DNA of 64,000 bases from Gayadomonas joobiniege G7. Its GTDB lineage: Bacteria > Pseudomonadota > Gammaproteobacteria > Enterobacterales > Alteromonadaceae. The DNA lies in NCBI RefSeq assembly GCF_000300815.1, contig NZ_AMRX01000001.1, positions 248,001-312,000 on the forward strand. Reading direction: 5' to 3'. Below, piece after piece: positions 44,968-55,551 of this stretch. The position numbers and the translations under genes are program-made. How positions within the stretch are numbered: position 1 is the stretch's first letter; each line of letters opens with the position of its first letter. The notes under the pieces were generated by a model. It did no database searches, was not told the DNA's origin, and saw only the letters and a program-made list of their open reading frames with translations.

Positions 44968-46148
44968 CGACACCACTGCGAAGGATTTAACGGCGTGCCT
45001 TGATAACGGATTTCAAAATAAACGCCACTTTGTAACTGGCCACCCGATTGTCCCGCTAGAGCAACGGGTTCGCCGGTTTGTACCCTGTTACCGACTTCTT
45101 TCAGCACAGTTTGGTTATTACCATACAAGGTCATAAAACCTTTGCCATGATCCACAACAATCACCAAACCATACCCGTTTAACCAATCTGCAAACACCAC
45201 TTGGCCGGCATAAACACTGCGCACAGGTGAGCCACTGTCTGCTAGTATACGGCTTCCCTTCCAACGCACCTGACCACTGCGGCGCTGGCCAAATAAATTT
45301 TCAACTTTACCTTCACTTGGCCATAATAAACGGCCTTTAACTTGCTGCAGTCCATTTAATTCAACCTGTTCAGGCATGGCAGCTAACGCTTCCTGTAACT
45401 CGCTGATTGCTCTATTTAAAGCATTTTGGTTCGTTTGCAACCGCTCGATTTGTTGGCTGCCAGCGGCAATTGCCTGTTGCAATTTTTTGGCCGACGTTTG
45501 TTGTGCTGCTTCAGTGTTTTTAAGCGCCGTTTGTTTTTCTATTTGCAGATCTTTTAACGCGATTAAACTCGTCTCTTGTTCGCTCAATACCTTTTGTTTT
45601 TCTTTTATTTGAGCGACTACTTCAGCGAGTGCCTCAATGGCTTTGATACGAGCCTGGTTAAAATATTGGTAATAACTTAACATGCGCTCGATTTGGCCGG
45701 CCTCTTGCTGATTTAACAGCATTTTTAAAAAGTCTTGCTCCCCAAGCTGATAGGCACTTTGGATTTGCTTTTTTAAAATGTTTAATTGTTTTTGCTGCTC
45801 AGCAGACAAATCGTCGAGTTGATTTTTGAGGTGTTTAATTTGTGCCTGCGTACGAGTTATTTCAATTTGAGTTTGGTGTAACGCCCGTGCGGCTTGCGCG
45901 ACTTTTTGTTCAGTTTCCCTCAGCGCTGATTCTATCTCACCGAGTTGATCTTGCTGCTGACTAATGTGTTCACGCTGCTCAACAATACGAGCTTGAACTT
46001 GTTTTAGCTGGGCTTTTTTGCGGGCAATATCTTCTGCTTCGTCAGCGCTAACAGTCAGACTAAAAGTTGCACTAAATAAAATAACACAGCCAGCAAAAAT
46101 GCTGGCTGATAACCCTTTAATGTAGTGGTTAAAGGTGCTCACCAACAA
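44964..46148 (-). CDS. envC: Murein hydrolase activator EnvC
   Basis: A 394-residue periplasmic protein that activates the amidases AmiA/AmiB at the division site. It has a signal peptide (cleavage near V-S-A-D), two long coiled coils (about 36-250) and a C-terminal LytM domain (about 275-392). The LytM domain is degenerate, lacking the zinc ligands HxxxD and HxH (for example Y-F-E-I-R instead of H-x-H), as in genuine EnvC. Start is uncertain between TTG 46148 and GTG 46142. It follows gpmI by 6 bases, the conserved gpmI-envC operon. Confidence 0.92.
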   Translation of the reverse strand: MLVSTFNHYIKGLSASIFAGCVILFSATFSLTVSADEAEDIARKKAQLKQVQARIVEQREHISQQQDQLGEIESALRETEQKVAQAARALHQTQIEITRTQAQIKHLKNQLDDLSAEQQKQLNILKKQIQSAYQLGEQDFLKMLLNQQEAGQIERMLSYYQYFNQARIKAIEALAEVVAQIKEKQKVLSEQETSLIALKDLQIEKQTALKNTEAAQQTSAKKLQQAIAAGSQQIERLQTNQNALNRAISELQEALAAMPEQVELNGLQQVKGRLLWPSEGKVENLFGQRRSGQVRWKGSRILADSGSPVRSVYAGQVVFADWLNGYGLVIVVDHGKGFMTLYGNNQTVLKEVGNRVQTGEPVALAGQSGGQLQSGVYFEIRYQGTPLNPSQWCR

Positions 46149-46154
46149 GCGTGC

Positions 46155-47702
46155 TTAAACCAGTTTCATAATTGGCTGGCCTGTCATTTCAGCCGGCTGC
46201 TCCATGCCCATCAAATGCAACATAGTCGGAGCAACATCACTTAATACCCCGTTTTGTTTCGCAACTTTGGCATTGCGGCCATAATAAATAAATGGCACGG
46301 GCTCGCTGGTGTGCGCTGTGTGCGCCTGACCTGTTTGTGGGTTAACCATTTGCTCAGCATTACCATGGTCAGCCGTTATTAAGCATTCGCCGCCAACTTC
46401 AGCCAAGGCTTCTATCACTCGGCCAATCGCTGTATCCACTGCTTCACAGGCTTTAACCGCCGCATCAAATACACCAGTGTGGCCAACCATGTCACCATTC
46501 GGATAATTACAAATAATGGCATCAAACTTTTGTGATTTGATTGCTTCAACTAACTTGTCAGTTAATAAAACCGAGTTCATTTCTGGCTGTTCATCGTAAG
46601 TAGCTACTTGAGGTGAAGGTATTAAAATACGTTCTTCGCCATTAAATTCATCTTCTCGACCACCGCTATAAAAAAACGTGACATGCGCATATTTTTCAGT
46701 TTCTGAAATACGCAACTGAGTTTTATTATGCTTTTCTAACCACTCGCCCATTACATTGACTAAATCTTCTGGTGGATACGCACAGCTGGCTTTAATATCA
46801 GCAGCATATTGGGTTAGCATGACAAAGTCGGATAATTTTGGTGTGACTGCACGCTCAAAACCGTCAAAATCTGTGTCAACAAAAGCGCGGGTGATTTCGC
46901 GCGCGCGGTCAGCACGGAAGTTCATAAAAATAACCGCATCGCCGTCTTCAACTTTAGCCACTTGACCATCCGCATCAACAACCGCTGTCGCTTTTACAAA
47001 TTCATCATTTTCATCGCGCTCGTAAGCGGCTTGCAAACCAGCCACGGCTGAGTTAGCGGTAAATTCAGCTTTGCCTTGAGTCAACAAATCATAACAAGCT
47101 TGCACACGATCCCAACGCTTATCACGATCCATTGCATAATAGCGACCAATTAAACTTGCCACTCTCCCTTTGCCTGTTTTTGCCAATGTTTCGTCCAGCT
47201 CAGCTAAGGGGGCTTCGGCGCTACGCGGCGCTGTATCGCGCCCATCCGTAAATGCATGCACAAAAATTTGCTCAGCACCTTTTTCTGCCGCCATTTCAAT
47301 CATAGCTTTAATATGATCTGAATGCGCATGCACACCACCTGGTGATGCCAGTCCCATGATATGTACGGCTTTTCCAGCAGCAACCGCACTATCCACAGCA
47401 TTGCTTAACGCAGCGTTCTGGCTAAATGTTTTGTCTTCAATATCTTTAGTAATACGGGTAAAGTCTTGATAAACAATACGACCTGCGCCTAAGTTAACAT
47501 GGCCTACTTCACTGTTACCCATTTGGCCATTTGGTAAACCTACATCTAAACCTGAGCCTGAAATCAGAGTGCTTGGATAGTCTTTCCATAAGCGGTCTAA
47601 ATTGGGTGTATTGGCGGCAAGAATGGCATTGTTTTCTGGATTTTCGCTGTATCCCCAACCATCCATAATAATTAAAACTAACGGTTTTTTAGTGGCTGTC
47701 AT
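46155..47702 (-). CDS. gpmI: 2,3-bisphosphoglycerate-independent phosphoglycerate mutase
   Basis: A 515-residue manganese enzyme that interconverts 3- and 2-phosphoglycerate in glycolysis. It belongs to the alkaline phosphatase superfamily: I-I-M-D-G-W-G (about 10-16), the phosphoserine site Q-M-G-N-S-E-V-G-H with Ser near 64, and the late metal site T-A-D-H-G-N-A-E. Length matches the family (about 510-515). It is divergent from the rhodanese gene. Confidence 0.97.
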   Translation of the reverse strand: MTATKKPLVLIIMDGWGYSENPENNAILAANTPNLDRLWKDYPSTLISGSGLDVGLPNGQMGNSEVGHVNLGAGRIVYQDFTRITKDIEDKTFSQNAALSNAVDSAVAAGKAVHIMGLASPGGVHAHSDHIKAMIEMAAEKGAEQIFVHAFTDGRDTAPRSAEAPLAELDETLAKTGKGRVASLIGRYYAMDRDKRWDRVQACYDLLTQGKAEFTANSAVAGLQAAYERDENDEFVKATAVVDADGQVAKVEDGDAVIFMNFRADRAREITRAFVDTDFDGFERAVTPKLSDFVMLTQYAADIKASCAYPPEDLVNVMGEWLEKHNKTQLRISETEKYAHVTFFYSGGREDEFNGEERILIPSPQVATYDEQPEMNSVLLTDKLVEAIKSQKFDAIICNYPNGDMVGHTGVFDAAVKACEAVDTAIGRVIEALAEVGGECLITADHGNAEQMVNPQTGQAHTAHTSEPVPFIYYGRNAKVAKQNGVLSDVAPTMLHLMGMEQPAEMTGQPIMKLV

Positions 47703-47908
47703 AATCTTTACCTGTTATTTGCTTCCGGTTAAGCTGATTTTACCCGAGTTCAACGGACAAATCAGTGAAATTCCGATTAAAAGATTGAATCTTGGTTATT
47801 TCTTTTATACTAAGCATTTGAATGTGGCTTTCAAGTCTGCTTATTCTCGCAAAATCTCTCAGATTATGTATATAATCTGCGCCAGATAATTTATTGATTA
47901 GGTTCACA

Positions 47909-48337
47909 ATGCAGGAATATATTAATTTTTTTATAGCTCACCCTATCATGAGCGGTGCTTGGGTCGTACTTTTTATCGCTGTCATTTATTCGTTTGTACA
48001 GGCAAAAATTTCGCCTTTTACACGCATAAATCCGCAACAACTGACCCAATTGGTTAACCGAGAAGACGCGTTATTAGTAGATACTCGTCCAGCTGCGGAC
48101 TTTAATAAAGGGCATATTGCTGGTGCAATTAACCTAACGCATGAGCAAGCCATTAGCGGTAAAAACGCTAAACTTGAAAATCATAAAAGTGCGCCCATTA
48201 TTATATTATGTGCCTCTGGAATGACGGCTGGCAAAACAGCAGGTCAGTTAGCTTCTGCGGGTTTCGAAAACGTCAATATACTCAGCGGCGGCATGAGCGC
48301 TTGGACTGGAGCAAACCTGCCTGTCGTAAAAGGATAA
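47909..48337 (+). CDS. yibN: Rhodanese-like membrane protein YibN
   Basis: A 142-residue protein with one N-terminal transmembrane helix (about 14-32) and a cytosolic rhodanese domain (about 40-140). The active-site cysteine is in L-C-A-S-G-M-T-A. It heads the conserved order yibN-grxC-secB-gpsA, 6 bases before grxC. The ATG at 47909 is chosen because it starts at the conserved N-terminus; an upstream in-frame TTG adds five residues. Its sulfur-transfer partner is unknown. Confidence 0.92.
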   Translation: MQEYINFFIAHPIMSGAWVVLFIAVIYSFVQAKISPFTRINPQQLTQLVNREDALLVDTRPAADFNKGHIAGAINLTHEQAISGKNAKLENHKSAPIIILCASGMTAGKTAGQLASAGFENVNILSGGMSAWTGANLPVVKG

Positions 48338-48343
48338 TATTTT

Positions 48344-48598
48344 ATGGCTAAAGTAACCATGTATAGCAAACAATGGTGCCCTTTTTGTATGCGCGCTAAG
48401 CAGTTGTTAAAAGATAAACAGGTTGATTTTGACGAAATCGATATTGGCAAACACCCTGAACTGCGCGATCAAATGATCCAATTAAGCCAACGCACCACTG
48501 TGCCACAAGTTTTTATCAACGAGCATCATGTCGGAGGCTGGGACGACTTGGCAGCCGCAAACGCCTCAGGCGAATTAGATAAATTGCTCAACACATAA
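48344..48598 (+). CDS. grxC: Glutaredoxin 3
   Basis: An 84-residue dithiol glutaredoxin with the active site C-P-F-C near residues 12-15 and the T-V-P-Q-V-F-I (cis-proline) and G-G-W-D-D-L segments. It reduces protein and glutathione mixed disulfides in the cytosol. It lies between yibN and secB in a co-directional operon. Confidence 0.96.
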   Translation: MAKVTMYSKQWCPFCMRAKQLLKDKQVDFDEIDIGKHPELRDQMIQLSQRTTVPQVFINEHHVGGWDDLAAANASGELDKLLNT

Positions 48599-48617
48599 CT
48601 AAAAAATAGGTATTATA

Positions 48618-49130
48618 ATGTCTGAAGAAAATACGCAGAACCCAGCAGAAAACGCTGCCGATGCACAAGCACCACAATTTGCAATTCAACGCATTTATGC
48701 AAAAAATATTTCGTTTGAAACGCCTAATTCACCCGAAGTTTTCACAGCTCAATGGAAACCAGATGTGCAATTAGATATAGACACCAAGAGCCGTGAATTA
48801 GAAAAAGACGTTTATGAAATTGTTTTATCTGTCACTGTAACCGCTAAAGTAGGCGAAAAAACAGCCTTTTTAGTTGAAGTAGAACAAGCAGGTATTTTTG
48901 CAATTGCTAATTTACCTCCGCAGCAAATGGCTCATACAGTTGGCTCAATGGCGCCAGGTATTTTATTCCCCTATGCTCGTGAAGCCGTTTCTAACTTAGT
49001 AAACCGAGGTACTTTCCCAGCGTTAAACCTTGCGCCAGTTAACTTTGATGCATTATTTGCTAGCTATATGCAGCAAGTTGCACAGAAAGAAGCTGAAGCT
49101 CAAGGTGGCGAACAGAAGTTAGACTCATAA
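48618..49130 (+). CDS. secB: Protein-export chaperone SecB
   Basis: A 170-residue tetrameric chaperone that holds preproteins unfolded and hands them to SecA. Conserved parts include [14 protein letters not shown] near 23-36 and the segment [11 protein letters not shown] near 117-127. Slightly longer than E. coli SecB (155) because of longer ends. Its stop codon overlaps the gpsA start (TAATG). Confidence 0.97.
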   Translation: MSEENTQNPAENAADAQAPQFAIQRIYAKNISFETPNSPEVFTAQWKPDVQLDIDTKSRELEKDVYEIVLSVTVTAKVGEKTAFLVEVEQAGIFAIANLPPQQMAHTVGSMAPGILFPYAREAVSNLVNRGTFPALNLAPVNFDALFASYMQQVAQKEAEAQGGEQKLDS

Positions 49131-50134
49131 TGTCCTCTCCGATTGATATTTGTGTTTTAGGTGCCGGCTCTTACGGCACTGCTCTGGCTATCGCAATTGC
49201 CCGCAACGGCTACAACGTCTGTTTATGGGGACGTGATGCCGAACAAATTAAACAAATTGATGAGCATCGCGAAAACGCCCGTTACCTGCCAGGTATTAAG
49301 CTACCACCAAGTTTGACGGTTAGCTCTGACCTACAACACACAGTCAGTGTCGCCGACAAGATTTTAATTGTTGTACCTAGCCATGCGTTTTCGCAAACGT
49401 TAGCCACCATTAAACCTTGGTTACAAAGCAATGCCAGCATTGCTTGGGCAACTAAAGGTCTAGAGCCAGAATCTGGTCGTTTATTGCAAGACGTTGCTTA
49501 TGATTGTTTGCAAGACAAACATCCACTCGCCGTGATCAGCGGACCGACCTTTGCAAAGGAGCTAGCTGCCGGTTTACCAACAGCCATTTCCGTCTCTTCT
49601 AAAGACGCCGATTTTATCCAGTCGTTATCCACGCTGATGCATTGTGAACGATCATTACGTGTTTATAAAAACAATGATTTTATCGGTGTACAAATGGGTG
49701 GCGCGGTCAAAAATGTGATCGCGATAGGTGCAGGTATGGCCGACGGCATAGGTTTTGGCGCCAATGCAAGAACCGCTTTAATCACTCGTGGTTTAACCGA
49801 GTTAATGCGCCTTGGGGCCGCTTTAGGTGCAAAAACCGAAACCTTCATGGGCATGGCTGGATTAGGCGATTTAGTGTTAACCTGCACCGATAACCAATCA
49901 CGTAACCGTCGTTTTGGTTTGGCGTTAGGGCAAGGTAAATCAGTTGAGCAAGCGATGGAAGGCATAGGCCAGGTGGTTGAGGGTTATCGCAATACCAAAG
50001 AAGTTTATATGTTGGCGCAAGCAAACAATGTTGAGATGCCAATTGTTAGCGAAATTTATCAGGTATTATACCAAGGTAAATCGCCAGCCAGTGCTGCCTC
50101 TGCACTGCTCGCCCGCGAGCAAAAGTTTGAATAA
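49130..50134 (+). CDS. gpsA: NAD(P)-dependent glycerol-3-phosphate dehydrogenase
   Basis: A 334-residue cytosolic enzyme that makes glycerol-3-phosphate from dihydroxyacetone phosphate for phospholipid synthesis. Visible: [10 protein letters not shown] near 9-18 (NAD binding), S-G-P-T-F-A near 140, G-A-V-K-N-V-I-A with the catalytic Lys near 192, and R-N-R-R-F-G near 254. It is the last gene of the yibN operon and is translationally coupled to secB. Confidence 0.97.
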   Translation: MSSPIDICVLGAGSYGTALAIAIARNGYNVCLWGRDAEQIKQIDEHRENARYLPGIKLPPSLTVSSDLQHTVSVADKILIVVPSHAFSQTLATIKPWLQSNASIAWATKGLEPESGRLLQDVAYDCLQDKHPLAVISGPTFAKELAAGLPTAISVSSKDADFIQSLSTLMHCERSLRVYKNNDFIGVQMGGAVKNVIAIGAGMADGIGFGANARTALITRGLTELMRLGAALGAKTETFMGMAGLGDLVLTCTDNQSRNRRFGLALGQGKSVEQAMEGIGQVVEGYRNTKEVYMLAQANNVEMPIVSEIYQVLYQGKSPASAASALLAREQKFE

Positions 50135-50163
50135 ATCTTTAGCCAAAAAATGACAACTAAAAG

Positions 50164-50192
50164 TCCGATGATCTCTCAGCATCGGATTTTTT
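50164..50192 (+). terminator. Rho-independent terminator of the yibN-gpsA operon
   Basis: Stem TCCGATG/CATCGGA with a 9-base loop followed by TTTTTTATTC, 30 bases after the gpsA stop. Confidence 0.85.
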
Positions 50193-50228
50193 ATTCTTAT
50201 TGCTCAAACCCCATCGGCTTGTATTGTT

Positions 50229-50981
50229 CTAAAACCCTTTTTTACCGCACAGGTCGTTTTGTGCTGACGGGTGAGAAAACTGCCCATTATTAAGAAACGA
50301 GAGTACTTGGCGTTCAACCGTATCATTCATCATCATAAAGGTATGTGTTACAGGTAATTTTACAAAACTACACATGCCCTCCACTTTGGTATTTTTCACG
50401 GTCACTTTTCCATCATCTTGCTCTGGTAAAATAGTCGATAAAATTGGATTAATCGTTCGGGTGCCAGCAATTACTCCCAGTTCAAAATCAACTTTGCCAA
50501 GTTGATTAACCAAACTTTGCTCATCTGTACCTAATTGTTGGCCTGCAGGGCCATTTATCCATTCGAATATCTCTAAACTTTTTAGCTCATCGACCACTTC
50601 ACTCCCTTTATTCGGTGGGCCCAACATAACCACTCGAGCTAGATCTTCGATTGTTTTTTTTGCCAAAAAATACCTGACTAAAATCCCCCCCATCGAATGT
50701 GTGACAAAGTTTATGTTTCGAGCATTTTTTAATCTGCACTGAGCAATGCCTTCGTTAATGGCAATGCCAGCCAAATTTTCTACTCTAGCCTGGCGTGACG
50801 GGTAATCAATATTCGCCACTGAATAACCAGCCTGTTCTAGTCCTTTTTGTAGCTGCTGCATTGAATCAGCCCCTCGTGCCAAACCATGCAATAAAATAAC
50901 ACAGTCTTTTGCGCGCAAAGATGTACTAACAATTAATAAAAACAAACATAAGCAAATACCTTTAGTCGGAACGATCGCCAT
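50229..50981 (-). CDS. Exported alpha/beta hydrolase, lipase-like
   Basis: A 250-residue exported protein with a signal peptide (about 1-24, cleavage near R-A-K). The catalytic serine is in T-H-S-M-G-G near 93-98; an early H-G-L-A-R-G forms the oxyanion-hole region, and the later V-T-H-T-F-M probably holds the catalytic histidine. It resembles the small lipase/PGAP1-like esterases found next to uvrD in related bacteria. Substrate is unknown. It follows uvrD on the same strand after 38 bases and may be read with it. Confidence 0.8.
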   Translation of the reverse strand: MAIVPTKGICLCLFLLIVSTSLRAKDCVILLHGLARGADSMQQLQKGLEQAGYSVANIDYPSRQARVENLAGIAINEGIAQCRLKNARNINFVTHSMGGILVRYFLAKKTIEDLARVVMLGPPNKGSEVVDELKSLEIFEWINGPAGQQLGTDEQSLVNQLGKVDFELGVIAGTRTINPILSTILPEQDDGKVTVKNTKVEGMCSFVKLPVTHTFMMMNDTVERQVLSFLNNGQFSHPSAQNDLCGKKGF

Positions 50982-51019
50982 ATCCTTATCTCACAAGTTT
51001 AACTACGCATCTGCAGTCT

Positions 51020-53188
51020 CTAAATACACTCAAGGTTAGCTAATGACGCGACTAACCATTTGCTACCTTCAAAATCAAAATTGACTTGGACCCGACAACC
51101 TTTGCCGCTACCTTCAATATCTAATACAGTGCCTTCACCAAATTTATGATGTAACACTCTTTGTCCTAACTGATATGCAGGACTTTCATCTGCCATATCT
51201 ATCGGCATGCTATGAGTATTGCGGCTAACACCATAGGGTCGACTCACCTGATTATTCAGTCGTACTTCATCCAAACACTGGGTCGGTATTTCGCGCAAAA
51301 AACGGCTCGGCGCATGATATTGTTCTTTGCCATAAATCCGGCGTGTTTCCGCATGGGTTAAATATAACTTTTGCATCGCCCTTGTCATACCGACATAACA
51401 TAAGCGACGTTCTTCTTCCATCCGGCCGGATTCCTCGCTGGTTTGCAAGCTTGGAAACATCCCCTCTTCAACACCCACCATAAACACCAGCGGAAACTCC
51501 AGCCCTTTGGCGCTGTGTAGTGTCATTAGCTGAACAGAATCCTGATCTCGCTCAGCTTGGTTCTCGCCCGCTTCAAGTGCAGCGTGTGATAAAAAGGCGT
51601 TTAATTCTGTGAGTTCGTTTTGCGTATTTTCAAACACCTTACAAGCAGACACTAATTCTTCTAAGTTTTCGACCCGCGCTTGCGCCTTTTCACTTTTATC
51701 ATTTTGATACATGGTATAAAGGCCAGACTTTTTTATCACCTGCTCTGCCTGTTTGTATAAAACAAGTGGTTCTATCAGCTCGTCCATGTCTTTTATTAAT
51801 GCGATAAAGCTGGCAATCGCTGACGCTGCACGGCCAGCTAATAAGCGCTCGTTTATTAATGACTCCGCAGCCTGCCACAGGGTTATATTGTGTTGCTGAG
51901 CATACTGGCGTACTTGGCTCAACGACTTATCACCAATCCCCCTAGTTGGCGTATTCACGATTCGTTCAAAAGCCGCATCATCTTGGCGGTTATTAATTAA
52001 ACGTAAATATGCCAAAGCATCTTTTATTTCTTGTCGTTCAAAAAAGCGCAATCCGCCATAAATTCGATACGGGATATTTTCGCTGATTAAAACTTCTTCT
52101 AATACCCTCGACTGAGCATTACTTCGATATAAGATGGCACTATCCGCCAATGCATTGCCTTTTTCAAACCAGTCTTTTATACGGCTAACAACAAATCTTG
52201 CTTCATCAATTTCATTAAAAGCGCTATAAACCGAGATAACCTCACCATCATTCGCTTCTGTCCACAAGTTTTTACCTAACCGCTCACTGTTATTTGAAAT
52301 CACCGCATTTGCTGCTTTTAGAATATTGCCGGTTGAACGATAGTTTTGCTCTAAACGTATGGTATGGGCGTCTGGAAAATCGTCCAAAAACTTTTGAATA
52401 TTTTCAACTCTCGCACCTCGCCAGCCATAGATTGATTGATCGTCGTCCCCCACAATACTGATAAAATTATCACCTTCGGCAAGCATTTTTAGCCAAGCGT
52501 ACTGAATGGCATTGGTATCTTGAAACTCATCAACCAAAATATGTTTAAATCTTTGCTGATAATGAGCCAGTATATGCGGTTTTTTTAACCATAACTCATG
52601 CGCACGCAACAAAAGCTCAGCAAAATCCACCAACCCCGAACGATCGCAAGTTTCTTGATACGCTTGATAAATTTTAACCCAGACGGCTTCGTGTTGATTG
52701 CCCCAGGTTTCTATATGTTGCGGCCTTAAACCTTCATCCTTTTTGCCATTGATATACCACATTGCCTGTTTTGGTGGCCATTTTTTATCATCTAAATCCA
52801 ATGCCCGCACGATCCGCTTCAGCAACCTTAATTGATCGTCAGCATCTAAAATCTGAAAGCCTTCGGGTAAACCAGCGTCGGCGTGATGTAAACGTAATAA
52901 TCGATGAGCCATGCCATGAAAAGTGCCTATCCACATGCTTTGCACTGAGGTTTTTAAAATATCTTCTACCCGGCTGCGCATTTCGGCAGCAGCTTTGTTG
53001 GTAAAAGTAACAGCTAAAATCGAATGAGATGAAATATGCTCTACCCGTATTAACCAAGCAATTCGCTGTACCAGTACTCGGGTTTTACCACTACCGGCAC
53101 CAGCTAACAGCAGCATAGATTGCTGAGGGGCAGCAACGGCTTCTCTTTGTTTGTCATTTAAACCATCTATTAGACTAATTTCATCCAT
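51020..53188 (-). CDS. uvrD: DNA helicase II (UvrD)
   Basis: A 722-residue superfamily 1 3'-5' helicase for nucleotide excision and mismatch repair. Visible motifs: A-G-A-G-S-G-K-T-R-V near 29-38, D-E-F-Q-D-T-N (motif II) near 221, G-D-D-D-Q-S-I-Y-G-W-R (motif III), T-L-H-S-A-K-G-L-E-F (motif V) and Y-V-G-M-T-R-A (motif VI). The C-terminal Tudor-like segment ends in W-L-V-A-S-L-A-N-L. Length equals E. coli UvrD (720). It is divergent from yihY with 136 bases between. Confidence 0.97.
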   Translation of the reverse strand: MDEISLIDGLNDKQREAVAAPQQSMLLLAGAGSGKTRVLVQRIAWLIRVEHISSHSILAVTFTNKAAAEMRSRVEDILKTSVQSMWIGTFHGMAHRLLRLHHADAGLPEGFQILDADDQLRLLKRIVRALDLDDKKWPPKQAMWYINGKKDEGLRPQHIETWGNQHEAVWVKIYQAYQETCDRSGLVDFAELLLRAHELWLKKPHILAHYQQRFKHILVDEFQDTNAIQYAWLKMLAEGDNFISIVGDDDQSIYGWRGARVENIQKFLDDFPDAHTIRLEQNYRSTGNILKAANAVISNNSERLGKNLWTEANDGEVISVYSAFNEIDEARFVVSRIKDWFEKGNALADSAILYRSNAQSRVLEEVLISENIPYRIYGGLRFFERQEIKDALAYLRLINNRQDDAAFERIVNTPTRGIGDKSLSQVRQYAQQHNITLWQAAESLINERLLAGRAASAIASFIALIKDMDELIEPLVLYKQAEQVIKKSGLYTMYQNDKSEKAQARVENLEELVSACKVFENTQNELTELNAFLSHAALEAGENQAERDQDSVQLMTLHSAKGLEFPLVFMVGVEEGMFPSLQTSEESGRMEEERRLCYVGMTRAMQKLYLTHAETRRIYGKEQYHAPSRFLREIPTQCLDEVRLNNQVSRPYGVSRNTHSMPIDMADESPAYQLGQRVLHHKFGEGTVLDIEGSGKGCRVQVNFDFEGSKWLVASLANLECI

Positions 53189-53324
53189 TAGCTTAGCTCA
53201 CTCGTAAAAGTAAAAATAAACAGTTATTGTACTGTATAAATGCACATGACCCAAATTTAACTTGTAATACCACTCGATTCGCCTGCTATGATAGAGATCA
53301 AAGATATACAGGGAGCCAAAAGTT

Positions 53325-54182
53325 ATGCTTGATACCGCAAAACAATTTGTATTGCGATTTTTCGAAAAATCTAAACAGGACGAGTTGACAATGACAGCCG
53401 GTCACTTGGCATTTGTGACATTGCTAAGTTTTGTACCTTTTGTCACCGTAATCTTAAGTACACTGAGTACTTTCAGCTTTTTTGACGAAGCTCAAAGAAT
53501 GTTAGAGTCTTTTATCTTTGATCAGTTTGTGCCAAATGCCGGCACAGAGATCCGTGAACACCTACAACACTTTATGCAAAATATTGGCAAAATGACAGGC
53601 TTAAGTGCGCTGGCTTTGGTTGTTATAGCGCTGAGTTTGTTAAAAAACATTGATAAAGAACTCAACCGCATTTTTGTGACTAAAAAGGTCAAACCTCTCT
53701 GGCAGGATATATTAATCTACTTAATTGTCATTTTATTAGGCCCAGCTCTGATCGGTTTAAGTTTAATCGCGACCAGTGCGCTACTGGCAATGTCTTGGTT
53801 ACAAGAGGTCGCCAGTTGGTTTCCAGATAAGTCATTTAATGCGCTCATCCCTATGTTATTTTCATTTTTCTATTTTTTACTCTTGTACCGCATTGTTCCA
53901 GCCAAACCACCAAGCAGCCAAGTTGCAGTCATTGGCGCTGTGATCACTGCATTATTATTTGAAGCCTGCAAATATTTATTTAGTTGGTATATTCGCGCGT
54001 TCCCAACTTATCAAGTGATATACGGCTCATTAGCCGCTATCCCTATCTTCTTTTTATGGGTTTATTTTAACTGGATGGTGGTTTTATTAGGCGCTGAACT
54101 AACCTGTGTATTAGATGAATTTAAAAATCCAAATAAAAAGGATGATAAAAATGCTGTATCCACAGATAAAAACCAACTATAA
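53325..54182 (+). CDS. yihY: YihY/BrkB family membrane protein (UPF0761)
   Basis: A 285-residue inner-membrane protein with about six transmembrane helices and the family segments L-A-F-V-T-L-L-S-F-V-P near 29-39 and the final F-L-W-V-Y-F-N-W-M-V-V-L-L-G-A. It was once annotated as RNase BN, which is wrong for this family; function is unknown. The cytosolic tail is lysine-rich. Its end overlaps the pip start by 32 bases, indicating coupling. Confidence 0.93.
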   Translation: MLDTAKQFVLRFFEKSKQDELTMTAGHLAFVTLLSFVPFVTVILSTLSTFSFFDEAQRMLESFIFDQFVPNAGTEIREHLQHFMQNIGKMTGLSALALVVIALSLLKNIDKELNRIFVTKKVKPLWQDILIYLIVILLGPALIGLSLIATSALLAMSWLQEVASWFPDKSFNALIPMLFSFFYFLLLYRIVPAKPPSSQVAVIGAVITALLFEACKYLFSWYIRAFPTYQVIYGSLAAIPIFFLWVYFNWMVVLLGAELTCVLDEFKNPNKKDDKNAVSTDKNQL

Positions 54183-55113
54183 CGATTTTATTAAAACCGA
54201 GGACGGTCATAAGATTTATTATGAAGAGTCTGGAAATGCCAATGGCTACCCAGTGATATATTGCCATGGCGGCCCTGGGGGTGGCAGCAGCCCTTTTGTA
54301 CGACGATTATTTGATCCTGAGTATTACCGAATCATTCAGTTTGATCAAAGAGGCTGCGGACTGAGTGAGCCCTTTATGAGTTTGCATAACAATACCACAG
54401 CACATTTAATAAACGATATAGAGCTTTTAAGAAAACAGTTATCCATCTCTAAAATGCTGCTGGCGGGTGGCAGTTGGGGAACCACCTTAGCATTGCTTTA
54501 TGGGCAACAGTATCCTCAGCATGTCGCTGCTTTTTTATTACGCGGAATTTTTTTAGCCCGTCAGCAAGACTTATTCTGGCTTTACTCAAGTCATGGGGCA
54601 GCGCGTTTATTTAGCGATTATTATCGCGATTTTAACCCTCATCCTTGTGATGACCCTGAGCAACTCATTAACACTTATTATCGCCGTCTGACCAGTGATA
54701 ATGAGCTCGATAAATTATCAGCCGCCCGCAACTGGTGTCAGTGGGAAAGCCGAATTTCTGTCCTGCACGCCGATCATACCAAGATTGAAGAAGACCTAAA
54801 TCCTCATCATGCCCTAGCGATGGCTCTGCTTGAAAGTCATTATTTTAGCCATAGTTCGTTTATAAAAGAAAACCAAATTATTGCAAATATCGACAAAATA
54901 AAGGATATTCCAGCCACTATTATCCATGGCCGCTATGATAGCGTTTGCGATTTTTCACAAGCCGATCTGCTCAATCAAAGCTGGCCTGCAAGTGCCCTAA
55001 TATGTGTGGGTAGTGCTGGCCATTCATTAAAAGAAAAAGCCATCAGTGAGGCCTTTTGCAAAGCAAGCAATAGTATGGCGGTATTTTTAAAAGGACAAAA
55101 GTCAAAATTATGA
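54151..55113 (+). CDS. pip: Prolyl aminopeptidase (proline iminopeptidase)
   Basis: A 320-residue cytosolic alpha/beta hydrolase that removes N-terminal proline. Family signatures: G-G-P-G-G-G near 40-45 (oxyanion hole), F-D-Q-R-G-C-G-L-S near 64-72, and the nucleophile motif G-G-S-W-G-T-T-L near 107-114. The ATG at 54151 has AAGGA 8 bases upstream and begins at the conserved N-terminus; a longer frame inside yihY is not used. It overlaps dtd by 4 bases. The yihY-pip-dtd order is common in Shewanella and Alteromonas. Confidence 0.93.
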   Translation: MLYPQIKTNYNDFIKTEDGHKIYYEESGNANGYPVIYCHGGPGGGSSPFVRRLFDPEYYRIIQFDQRGCGLSEPFMSLHNNTTAHLINDIELLRKQLSISKMLLAGGSWGTTLALLYGQQYPQHVAAFLLRGIFLARQQDLFWLYSSHGAARLFSDYYRDFNPHPCDDPEQLINTYYRRLTSDNELDKLSAARNWCQWESRISVLHADHTKIEEDLNPHHALAMALLESHYFSHSSFIKENQIIANIDKIKDIPATIIHGRYDSVCDFSQADLLNQSWPASALICVGSAGHSLKEKAISEAFCKASNSMAVFLKGQKSKL

Positions 55114-55547
55114 AAGCCCTGTTACAAAGAGTTTCGCAGGCTAGCGTGAGTGTCGACGGCCAATTGATTTCTGCGATTGAACATGGCCTACTGGTGTTTT
55201 TAGCCGTAGAAAAAGACGATACTCAAGCACGTAGCAAACGCATGGCAGAGCGTGTTGCTGGCTATCGCATCTTTGCTGATGCTGACGGTAAAACAAACTT
55301 AAGTGTTAAAGATATTCAAGGCGAGGTTTTGGTCGTCTCACAGTTTACGTTAGCGGCCGACACCCGCAAAGGCATGCGGCCCAGTTTTTCAAATGCAGCA
55401 CCTCCACAACTTGCAAAGCAGCTGTACCTGGATTTTTGCCAAACCTTACAAGCGGCTTCACTGACTGTTAAACAGGGTCAGTTTCAAGCCGACATGCAAG
55501 TAGCGCTAATCAATGATGGCCCCATGACATTCAGCTTAGAAAGCTGA
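55110..55547 (+). CDS. dtd: D-aminoacyl-tRNA deacylase
   Basis: A 145-residue cytosolic proofreading enzyme that frees tRNA from D-amino acids and glycine. It has the conserved S-Q-F-T-L-A-A-D near 78-85 and the late N-D-G-P-M-T-F near 135-141, with a G-x-F-x-A-D-M segment before it. Length equals E. coli Dtd (145). It is coupled to pip by an ATGA overlap, and ends 4 bases from the convergent cyclase gene. Confidence 0.96.
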   Translation: MKALLQRVSQASVSVDGQLISAIEHGLLVFLAVEKDDTQARSKRMAERVAGYRIFADADGKTNLSVKDIQGEVLVVSQFTLAADTRKGMRPSFSNAAPPQLAKQLYLDFCQTLQAASLTVKQGQFQADMQVALINDGPMTFSLES

Positions 55548-55551
55548 ACTG